Source: an uncultured Eubacteriales bacterium (lineage in GTDB: Bacteria > Bacillota > Clostridia > Lachnospirales > Lachnospiraceae). Taken from it: 43,971 nt of DNA. Position numbers and translations under genes: made by a program. The stretch is taken from the NCBI GenBank assembly GCA_949284175.1, contig CASDVE010000025.1, positions 1 to 43,971 on the forward strand, read 5' to 3'. Positions 7,432 through 13,865 of this stretch are shown piece after piece (within the stretch, counting starts at the first letter, position 1; every line of letters starts with the position of its first letter). Under the pieces are notes generated by a model. It was not told the DNA's origin, did no database searches, and saw only the letters and a program-made list of their open reading frames with translations.

Positions 7432-8628
7432 TCAGCTATTGCCTTTTTTCTTCCTCCCAAGCACCGCATCCACAAGAATGGCAATGGCACCATCTCCTGT
7501 TACATTACAAGCCGTTCCAAAACTATCTTGTGCCATATAAAGAGCGATCATAAGACCGGTTTCTACATCTGTAAAGTTCAACATGGTCATAAGCAGTCCA
7601 AGTCCTGCCATAATTGCTCCCCCCGGAACTCCCGGAGCTGCAATCATAGTCACACCTAACATGAGAATAAACGGAAACATAACGGTAAATCCATGGTCTG
7701 GAAATAGATCCTGTTTCAGCATCATAATAGCTAGAGAACAACTGGTAAGGGTAATGGTAGAACCACTTAAATGAATGGTGGCACAAAGAGGAATCACAAA
7801 GTCAGCCACACTTCCTCGAACCCCATTTTGTTTTGTCTGAGCCAATGTAATGGGAATCGTAGCAGCCGATGATTGTGTTCCAATGGCTGTCATATAAGCG
7901 GGAAGCATTGTTTTGATACATAAAAATGGATTCTTCTTTGCTACAATGCCAGCAATACTATATTGTATACAAATGATAACCCAATGAAGCACTAGTATCA
8001 ATAGAAATACTTTGATAAATACTTTTAAAATTACAAATACCGTACCTTCATATGCCATATTAGCAAAAATACTGAACACATAAACTGGCAAGATTGGAAT
8101 GATCACACGATGGATCACCTTTGTAACAATCTCTTGTAATTCACTAAAACATTCCTTTAACGCTGTACTCCCTGTTGTTGCAATCCCTAACCCAAGCACA
8201 AAGGCAAGAAGTAAAGCCGACATAACCGCCATAATTGGTGGCATATCAATGGAAAAAAAAGGTTCTGCTACCTTCTCGTCCTCCACAGTTGGAAGAATCG
8301 AACCATTTAGTAAAATGTGAAAAACTGCCGAATCCACAAAATAGGCAAAGACTCCCGCAATCACTGTGGATACATAGGCAATCACTGCGGTAATGGCAAG
8401 AGTTTTTCCAGCTCCTGCTCCCAATTCCGCAATTCCCGGTACAATAAACCCAATAATAATCAATGGGATGATAAAGGTTAAAAAATTACTAAAAATTTCT
8501 TTAAACGTATTGGTCAATCGAATGATATTGGCATCCCAAATATCTCCAAGTGTTAACCCTATGACAATACCTAGAACAATAGCAATAATCAGCTTTGGTA
8601 ATAGACCGAGATTTATCTTTTTTTCCAT
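7432..8628 (-). CDS. Dicarboxylate/amino acid:cation symporter (DAACS family), possibly serine/threonine
   Basis: 398 residues, strongly hydrophobic. The family signature is clear: the serine-rich re-entrant loop (IGTQSSAATIPITLAQTKQN) followed by FVIPLCATIHLSGSTITL. Such proteins import glutamate, dicarboxylates or serine/threonine with sodium or protons. It follows a threonine ammonia-lyase on the same strand, which favours serine/threonine, but substrate residues were not checked. The start is placed at the ATG giving MEKKINLGLL, just before helix 1. The only strong AGGAGG is 33 nt upstream with a stem-loop in between (see 8637-8658). A longer version from 8673 is possible. Confidence 0.85.
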   Translation of the reverse strand: MEKKINLGLLPKLIIAIVLGIVIGLTLGDIWDANIIRLTNTFKEIFSNFLTFIIPLIIIGFIVPGIAELGAGAGKTLAITAVIAYVSTVIAGVFAYFVDSAVFHILLNGSILPTVEDEKVAEPFFSIDMPPIMAVMSALLLAFVLGLGIATTGSTALKECFSELQEIVTKVIHRVIIPILPVYVFSIFANMAYEGTVFVILKVFIKVFLLILVLHWVIICIQYSIAGIVAKKNPFLCIKTMLPAYMTAIGTQSSAATIPITLAQTKQNGVRGSVADFVIPLCATIHLSGSTITLTSCSLAIMMLKQDLFPDHGFTVMFPFILMLGVTMIAAPGVPGGAIMAGLGLLMTMLNFTDVETGLMIALYMAQDSFGTACNVTGDGAIAILVDAVLGRKKKGNS

Positions 8629-8636
8629 AAGCCATA

Positions 8637-8658
8637 GGGATTCTATTATAAGAATCCC
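8637..8658 (-). promoter_or_regulatory. Stem-loop between Shine-Dalgarno and start codon of the symporter gene
   Basis: GGGATTCT and AGAATCCC form a perfect 8-bp stem with the 6-nt loop TATAAT. AGGAGG (8667-8662) lies 3 nt before it and the in-frame ATG (8628) 8 nt after. If the stem forms, AGGAGG and ATG are brought to about 11 nt apart; if it does not, they are 33 nt apart, too far for normal initiation. Control of translation by folding is an inference. Confidence 0.5.
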
Positions 8659-8728
8659 TTTCCTCCTTTCCATCTGCTATGTGCCTCGTTACCTTCTTAC
8701 AAACGATGAAAAAGTACCTTCGTACAAA

Positions 8729-9916
8729 TTAAAAAATAACATACCCTGCTTCTCTTAATTCTCTTAATAACCGTTCTTGGTGTTCCACATTTCTTGTTTC
8801 CAAAATCATATGGACAAGACAGCCATTCACTTCCACACGAATGCTCTCCCTTTCATGATTAATGTTGACAATATTGGCTCCTACATTCGTAATAATCTTC
8901 AACATATCTTGTAAAGCCCCTACTTTATCCACAAGTTTTGTTGTAAGCTCTGTCAAACGTCCTGTTGTAATCAATCCTCTTGTAATAACACGATTTAACA
9001 TGGTAACGTCAATATTTCCACCGGATACAATACAACAGACTTTCTGCCCCTTTGTTTCCACTTTTCCAGCTAAAACAGCCGCTACGGAAGTTGCTCCTGC
9101 ACCTTCTGCCACCGTCTTTTGCTGTTCCATCAAAGTTAAAATAGCAACCGCAATTTCATCCTCTGTTACTGTCACAATTTCATCTACATATTGTTCACAC
9201 ATATCAAAGGTAATATCCCCTGGCTGTAATACATGGATTCCATCTGCAATGGTAGAAGCATCCTCTACTTTCACAACTCGCCCAGCTTCTCTTGATGCTG
9301 CCATACTTGGTGTAGCACAAGTCTGAACACCTATAATTTTACACTCTGGTTTTAGTTGTTTAATGGCATAGGCAACACCGCTTATTAAACCGCCTCCTCC
9401 AATTTGTACCACTATGGTATCCACATCAGGAAGTTGCTCAAGAATTTCAAGACCGATGGTAGCTTGCCCTGCAATGACTTTTTCATCATTAAATGGCGCT
9501 ACAAATGTGTATCCTTTTTCTTCTACAAGGCGTGTTGCCTCTAAAGCTGCATCATCAAATGTCCCTGGTACTAAAATAGGCTCTCCACCATAGGATTTTG
9601 TGGCTTCGATTTTCGCTAATGGGGCATAAGCTGGCATACAAATATAAGATTTTACCCCCATTCTTGTACAAGCAAGGGCAACTCCTTGTGCATGATTACC
9701 AGCTGAGGCTGCAATAACACCTTTTTCTTTTTCTTCCTCTGTTAAAGTGGACACTTTATAATAAGCTCCTCTTAATTTAAATGATCCTGTGAGCTGAAGA
9801 TTTTCTGATTTCAAGTACAAATTTTCATTTATCTTGTTGGCATGAATCATCGCGGTTTCTCTTACCACTCCCTTTAATGTCTTTTGTGCATCATACACCA
9901 TATCCAATGTTATCAT
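8729..9916 (-). CDS. ilvA: Threonine ammonia-lyase (threonine dehydratase) with C-terminal ACT domain
   Basis: 395 residues from the first ATG. PLP-dependent fold type II: SFKLRGA carries the cofactor lysine Lys47, the SAGNHAQG loop binds substrate, and GGGGL (173-177) holds the PLP phosphate. The last ~75 residues form an ACT domain (VGANIVNINHERE...VEVNG). It deaminates threonine, and usually serine, to 2-oxobutyrate or pyruvate. Its size suggests the short, TdcB-like single-ACT type; isoleucine feedback cannot be judged. The start is uncertain: a TTG at 9931 is in frame, and neither codon has a well-placed ribosome-binding site. The symporter follows on the same strand. Confidence 0.9.
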   Translation of the reverse strand: MITLDMVYDAQKTLKGVVRETAMIHANKINENLYLKSENLQLTGSFKLRGAYYKVSTLTEEEKEKGVIAASAGNHAQGVALACTRMGVKSYICMPAYAPLAKIEATKSYGGEPILVPGTFDDAALEATRLVEEKGYTFVAPFNDEKVIAGQATIGLEILEQLPDVDTIVVQIGGGGLISGVAYAIKQLKPECKIIGVQTCATPSMAASREAGRVVKVEDASTIADGIHVLQPGDITFDMCEQYVDEIVTVTEDEIAVAILTLMEQQKTVAEGAGATSVAAVLAGKVETKGQKVCCIVSGGNIDVTMLNRVITRGLITTGRLTELTTKLVDKVGALQDMLKIITNVGANIVNINHERESIRVEVNGCLVHMILETRNVEHQERLLRELREAGYVIF

Positions 9917-10009
9917 ACTGACCGTAGCCAAAGTTACAAAAAACTTACTTCCTTATATTCTAAGTTTTATTCTATCATGTACTTTGGCATTCTCCTTTCC
10001 TTTTCCATT

Positions 10010-10030
10010 TCATAAAAGTATGAGCTCCAT
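10010..10030 (-). other. Possible leader-peptide micro-ORFs upstream of ilvA
   Basis: In the ~165-nt ilvA leader a tiny frame encodes MELILL (10030-10010), four of its six codons being Leu or Ile. Its TGA overlaps the ATG of a second micro-frame (MKWKRKGECQST), and a third (MPKYMIE, 9990-9967) follows an AAGGAAAGGAGA run. Leu/Ile-rich leader peptides are known from attenuated branched-chain operons, but no convincing terminator hairpin follows here. Translation is not shown. Confidence 0.25.
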
Positions 10031-10088
10031 TTCTACTACAAAAACGAGAACACATCCGATTCTATCTTTATCTAACGATAATAGTTCT

Positions 10089-10117
10089 ATTTTACCGCAA
10101 AATTCTTAATTTATCAA
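10089..10117 (-). promoter_or_regulatory. Promoter of ilvA
   Basis: TTGATA (10112-10117) and TAAAAT (10089-10094) with 17 bp between them on the minus strand. Transcription would start near 10082 and leave a leader of about 165 nt. Confidence 0.65.
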
Positions 10118-10147
10118 TCTACTTTGATAAAGTATTCTATGACAATA

Positions 10148-10185
10148 AAAGCAGGAGGAAGTCCCTACTCTCTTCCTCCCGCTTT
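10148..10185 (-). terminator. Probable terminator after ridA
   Basis: A 14-bp stem with one mismatch, centred on GGAGGAAG (left) and CTTCCTCC (right), with a 10-nt loop. On the minus strand it runs into TTTATTGT, a fair but imperfect U-tract. It separates ridA from the ilvA promoter. Confidence 0.55.
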
Positions 10186-10221
10186 CGTCCGTTCTATTAT
10201 GTAATTTTATTCTTTTACTAC

Positions 10222-10596
10222 TTATCTAACAGCGATAATTTCAACTTCACAAAGAACTGCTTTTGGAAGAGCTTTTACTGCTACACAAGAACGTGCTGGT
10301 TTTCCTGTAAAGTATTTAGCATATACTTCATTGAAAGCACCAAAATCGCTCATATCTGCTAAGAAACAAGTTGTTTTGATAACGTTTTCAAATGTAAGTC
10401 CATTTTCTTCTAAAATAGCACTGATATTCTGCATCACTCTTTCAGCCTGTTCTGTGATAGCTCCTTCTTGCACTTCTCCTGTTTCTGGAACAAGTGGAAT
10501 CTGTCCTGATGCGAATAAGAATCCGTTTGCTTCAAGTGCTTGAGAGTATGGTCCGATTGCTGCTGGAGCTTTTGCTGTATTTGTTACTTTAAACAT
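10222..10596 (-). CDS. ridA: RidA-family 2-iminobutanoate/2-iminopropanoate deaminase
   Basis: 124 residues, the usual length of the small trimeric RidA/YjgF proteins. It shows AIGPYSQA near residue 13, FASGQIPLVPETG at 28-40, and ARSCVAVKALPKA, where Arg102 matches the active-site arginine that binds the imine. The enzyme hydrolyses the reactive enamine/imine intermediates released by PLP-dependent threonine/serine dehydratases, protecting other PLP enzymes. It lies directly upstream of ilvA but as its own unit, with a promoter at 10703-10731 and a terminator behind it. The start is firm: AGGAGG ahead of the ATG. Confidence 0.93.
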   Translation of the reverse strand: MFKVTNTAKAPAAIGPYSQALEANGFLFASGQIPLVPETGEVQEGAITEQAERVMQNISAILEENGLTFENVIKTTCFLADMSDFGAFNEVYAKYFTGKPARSCVAVKALPKAVLCEVEIIAVR

Positions 10597-10702
10597 TGTA
10601 AATTCCTCCTATAATGCGATAACTTTTTCATTCCGTTATTTTGCCATAATATCCAAAAGTTTCTCTATGACAAAGTTTTCATTGTGTTTTCTCGACACGT
10701 AC

Positions 10703-10731
10703 ATTATAGTATTTTTTAAACTTTTAGTCAA
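10703..10731 (-). promoter_or_regulatory. Promoter of ridA
   Basis: TTGACT (10726-10731) and TATAAT (10703-10708), 17 bp apart on the minus strand; leader ~100 nt. A 12-bp perfect palindrome AATTTCGAAATT (10756-10767) lies 24 bp upstream of the -35, a possible regulator site. Confidence 0.75.
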
Positions 10732-10841
10732 TATGTTTTTTTATAAAGAGTTTCTAATTTCGAAATTGTTTATTTTGTATATTCATCATGTGTATTTATT
10801 ATCTTCTCTCTATTTTGTCTTTATATGACGGACAAATCTCC

Positions 10842-11525
10842 TTACTGAACCTCTTCCTCCACAAACTCTTTTAATTTAAAATTATTTTTATGAAATTCCA
10901 ATACCCCTTCATCCCGTAATTTGCTAAGAGCTGATGACATAGCACTCCGATCCACCGCTAAATAATCTGCCAACTGTTGACGGTTTAAAGAAATTTGGAA
11001 AGAACGGCTTTTTTGCTTTTCCGATTGAGCGGATAAATAAGAAAGTAATTTATCCCTAGTAGTTCTCTTTGACATATGACGCATTTTCTGTGTCAACATT
11101 AAGTTTCTCTCCGCCATGACTTTTAACAAATTTTGAATCAGTCGGTTATGAAAATTACAAGAGGCAGAGCAAGTTGTCATCACCCTCTTTACATCTAAAA
11201 ATAACACATCGGTCTTCTCATTTGCCATAACATTATTGGCAATCACTTCACTTTGTAAACACGCATATACCTCTCCAAATAATTCTCCTGGTTCTGCTGT
11301 TCCTAAAATGGTACGATTTCCCCAAAAATCATCCTCCAAAATACAAATATTTCCAGATAACACAACCCCAACATTTTGAATCACATCTCCACTGTGATAA
11401 ATGATTTCTCCTTTTGTATAGGAAATAAGACGGCCATCCAAACAATGAATTAAACTCATAAAGTCCTTTTCTTGAATACCCCAAAACAAGGTTGAATATC
11501 TTAAAATTGATAAATATTTTTCCAT
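10842..11525 (-). CDS. Crp/Fnr-family transcriptional regulator
   Basis: 227 residues. A cyclic-nucleotide-binding-type beta-barrel fills the N-terminal half (GEIIYHSGD, then AEPGELFGE), a dimer helix follows, and the C-terminus has a winged helix-turn-helix (RQQLADYLAVDRSAMSSALSKL). No N-terminal cysteine cluster of the FNR type is seen. It is divergent from an Hcp-like gene; in many anaerobes a Crp/Fnr regulator (HcpR) beside hcp controls the nitrosative-stress response, so an HcpR-like role is plausible. The start at 11525 follows AAAGGAGA; an earlier in-frame ATG at 11555 does not. Confidence 0.87.
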   Translation of the reverse strand: MEKYLSILRYSTLFWGIQEKDFMSLIHCLDGRLISYTKGEIIYHSGDVIQNVGVVLSGNICILEDDFWGNRTILGTAEPGELFGEVYACLQSEVIANNVMANEKTDVLFLDVKRVMTTCSASCNFHNRLIQNLLKVMAERNLMLTQKMRHMSKRTTRDKLLSYLSAQSEKQKSRSFQISLNRQQLADYLAVDRSAMSSALSKLRDEGVLEFHKNNFKLKEFVEEEVQ

Positions 11526-11538
11526 AATTTTCTCCTTT

Positions 11539-11554
11539 TGTTGCAAATACAACA
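11539..11554. promoter_or_regulatory. Inverted repeat, candidate Crp/Fnr site
   Basis: TGTTG-N6-CAACA in the gap between the divergent regulator and Hcp-like genes; a further TTGTT half-site follows at 11558-11562. The size and symmetry suit a Crp/Fnr-type dimer. It lies downstream of the regulator's own -10, so it could block the regulator gene. Binding is inferred. Confidence 0.4.
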
Positions 11555-11573
11555 TATTTGTTCCATATTCTTC

Positions 11574-11602
11574 ATTATACTATATGTTATTATAATGTTC
11601 AA
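11574..11602 (-). promoter_or_regulatory. Promoter of the Crp/Fnr gene
   Basis: TTGAAC (11597-11602) and consensus TATAAT (11574-11579), 17 bp apart on the minus strand. A weaker plus-strand pair (TTGTTC 11558-11563, TATATG 11581-11586) overlaps it and may serve the divergent gene. Confidence 0.75.
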
Positions 11603-11675
11603 GAAACTCTTATAAGAAAACAGTACCATTTCTTATATTTTAATTATTTTAATGAATCTATCTTTAGGAGGTTGT

Positions 11676-12482
11676 ATGTCTAATACTATGTTTTATTTTC
11701 AAGGGGAACCTAACTCCAATTCCTTGGGCTACGGTTCTTATATCACCAGTCCAACAACACAAGGGAAAACTACGGATCTCGTTGCCTTACAAAATGAAGT
11801 CATCGGTCGACTTGTTGGGCTAGCAAGAGCTTTATATGCCGATGAGGCGTATGCGGATACTCATGAAATTATGATTGTAGGATTAAAAGAAGTCGTTTTA
11901 ACTGAAAATTCCTCTGTTTCTAAATTTCATGAGATTATAGAAGAGCTAAAAAAGAATAAACTGCTTTTAACGCCAGATTGTGCCATGTGCGGAATGTGCA
12001 CACGCACCCATGATTATCAAATGGAATCTTTTTGGAATGATACAAAAGAAACTCGTTCCTTAAAATTTTTACTTTTATTAGGTCTTCAAACCCTTGCTAC
12101 TTTTGCTCATGAATCCATGCTCCTTGGAAAAGAAAATAAAAAAATCAATGATTTCTTTTATAAAGGAATGTTCGCCTTTGGCGAGGACTGGTCTTTTGAA
12201 TATCTTTTGCCAGTGCTAAAAGAACTGGGGGCTATGATCTTTTGTGGAATGGAATTAAGTCAATCAGAAACTATCAAGCAATTATATTCCATATTAAAGG
12301 GTGAAACCGTACAAAAACAACAACAAACGTTTCACTGGGAATCTCCAGAATCTGTTGGCATTTTCCTTGCACTGTTAGCATTAGGAAAAGAAGTTTCTAT
12401 TTCGAAATCTTTACCTCCATTTTTATGTGAACAAACCCTTATGGAGTTAAGAGAACATTTTTCCATCCAGATCATAGAATAG
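11676..12482 (+). CDS. Internally deleted hybrid-cluster-protein (Hcp) relative, catalytic core missing
   Basis: 268 residues, about half of an Hcp. From memory of the family, three blocks match clostridial Hcp. The N-terminus MSNTMFYFQGE resembles MSNxMFCFQCE, but both cysteines are replaced (Tyr7, Gly10). The two three-helix bundles follow (VALQNEVIGRLVGLA near 36; RSLKFLLLLGLQTLATFAHE near 127; FGEDWSFEYLLPVLKELG near 168). The C-terminal end SVGIFLALLALGKE...LPPFLCEQTLMELREHF comes after that. The ~280 residues between, with nearly all hybrid-cluster ligands, are absent, and the late Glu/Lys ligand pair is not kept. A Cys102-x2-Cys105-x2-Cys108 motif remains. AGGAGG precedes the ATG at 11676; a start at 11652 is less likely. 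It cannot be a normal hydroxylamine/NO reductase; role unknown. Confidence 0.75.
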   Translation: MSNTMFYFQGEPNSNSLGYGSYITSPTTQGKTTDLVALQNEVIGRLVGLARALYADEAYADTHEIMIVGLKEVVLTENSSVSKFHEIIEELKKNKLLLTPDCAMCGMCTRTHDYQMESFWNDTKETRSLKFLLLLGLQTLATFAHESMLLGKENKKINDFFYKGMFAFGEDWSFEYLLPVLKELGAMIFCGMELSQSETIKQLYSILKGETVQKQQQTFHWESPESVGIFLALLALGKEVSISKSLPPFLCEQTLMELREHFSIQIIE

Positions 12483-12498
12483 TACATTCTTCACACAT

Positions 12499-12546
12499 AA
12501 AAAGAGGCTGTCCCACTAAATAATTAGTGGGCAGCCCCTTTTTGGT
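12499..12546. terminator. Bidirectional terminator between Hcp-like gene and brnQ
   Basis: A GC-rich hairpin: GGCTG and CCCACTAA on the left pair with TTAGTGGG and CAGCC on the right around an ATAA loop, with one bulged base. A5 precedes and T5 follows, so it can end both convergent genes. Confidence 0.85.
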
Positions 12547-12551
12547 TTTTA

Positions 12552-13865
12552 CTATATTTTTTTTGCCTGAATTTTTATTTTATGAAATATTACTGCCAGT
12601 ACCACACCAGCTAACGATGGAATCACCCAACCAAATCCTAATTCATAAAGTGGAATGGATTTCACCCATGTAGTGATACCCAAAATATGAATGCCCTTTT
12701 GTGCTAGAGCCGATACAATGCTACTAATCCCACAGCAAGCGATCACCCATGGATAAATTTCCATATAATTTTTTATCAATGGATGGGCATATGCTAATAT
12801 GATTAAAACGATGGCAACTGGATACAATGCGTTTAAAACGGGAACGGATAATTCCAATATGTTTTGTAATCCTACATTGGAAATAACCGCAGAAATAAAA
12901 GCGAAAATAAATACCCAATTGCGATAGCTGATCTTTGGCACGATGGAATTAAAATACTTTCCACAGCAACTTAACAATCCAATGCAAGTGTTAAGACAAG
13001 CAATCACAAAAATAATCGCAAGTAATAAAAGTCCTACTCTTCCAAATAAAAATTGTGTAAGAGAAGTTAATGTTTCTGTTCCATCTTTTGCTCCTGCAAA
13101 TGTTTCACTGGAAAGAGCCCCTACATAGGCAAGCATTCCATACACACAAAGGAGAATGACTCCCGCAATCCACCCAGCATTGATGGTTTCTTTCATAATA
13201 GACTTTTTAGAACTAATTCCTTTAGTTTGGATATTCATTGCAATAATCATACCAAAGTTTAAACCTGCTAAAGTATCCATGGTTTGATACCCATTTAAAA
13301 ATCCTGTAACTACTGGTTGTCCTTGATACTCTTTTGTCGGAACAGCAAAGTTGCCCGCTGGATGCACAAGACATCCAACAAAGATCACTAAAATTAAGAT
13401 CAAAAGACAAGGTGTTAATTTTTTTCCAAGATATTCTGTCAATTTCTCTGGTTTTAATGCAATTAACATGGCAATTACAAAAAATACAATGGAATAAATA
13501 ATCTGATACTGTCCTTTTGTTTCTTTTACAAACGGTACCACTGCCATAGAAAAGGAAGTGCTTGCTGTTCTTGGAATGGCAAGACATGGACCAATGGATA
13601 AGTACAAAAGTAAAATATACATAAAGGAAAACTTCTTATGTACCCTCGATGTCAGTTCTTCTAGCCCTCCAGATTTTGTCACCGCAATGACACCTAAAAT
13701 CGGAAGACCAATGGCACTAAGAGCAAATCCAACCATGGCTTGTACCGTTGCTTGTCCTGCTTGTGCACCTAAAAATGGTGGAAAAATCAAATTTCCCGCC
13801 CCAAAAAACATGGAGAATAACGTCATCCCCATCAATATTTTATTTTTCTTATTGAGTGTTTCCAT
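12552..13865 (-). CDS. brnQ: Branched-chain amino acid:cation symporter, BrnQ/LIVCS family
   Basis: 437 residues, about 12 predicted membrane helices. The N-terminal helix carries the family block MFFGAGNLIFPPFLG, followed by VTKSGGLEEL and a conserved AIPRTASTSF segment. BrnQ imports leucine, isoleucine and valine with sodium (or protons). The ATG at 13865 shares bases with the stop codon of the ABC exporter gene (TAATG), so the two are likely translationally coupled and co-transcribed; only a weak purine stretch precedes it. Confidence 0.92.
   Translation of the reverse strand: METLNKKNKILMGMTLFSMFFGAGNLIFPPFLGAQAGQATVQAMVGFALSAIGLPILGVIAVTKSGGLEELTSRVHKKFSFMYILLLYLSIGPCLAIPRTASTSFSMAVVPFVKETKGQYQIIYSIVFFVIAMLIALKPEKLTEYLGKKLTPCLLILILVIFVGCLVHPAGNFAVPTKEYQGQPVVTGFLNGYQTMDTLAGLNFGMIIAMNIQTKGISSKKSIMKETINAGWIAGVILLCVYGMLAYVGALSSETFAGAKDGTETLTSLTQFLFGRVGLLLLAIIFVIACLNTCIGLLSCCGKYFNSIVPKISYRNWVFIFAFISAVISNVGLQNILELSVPVLNALYPVAIVLIILAYAHPLIKNYMEIYPWVIACCGISSIVSALAQKGIHILGITTWVKSIPLYELGFGWVIPSLAGVVLAVIFHKIKIQAKKI

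Noticed and set aside
8629..8673. TATAAT in the symporter stem-loop as a promoter -10
   Set aside because: No -35-like hexamer lies 16-18 bp upstream (ATGGAA instead), and the bases are better explained as a hairpin loop.
9932..10221. T-box riboswitch upstream of ilvA
   Set aside because: The conserved T-box sequence around AGGGTGGNACCGCG is absent, and no terminator/antiterminator pair with a U-run precedes the gene.
11676..12482. Hcp-like gene as a decaying pseudogene or sequencing artefact
   Set aside because: The frame is intact across the deletion joint, with a strong ribosome-binding site, terminator and normal codon use; still, only comparison with other genomes can settle it.
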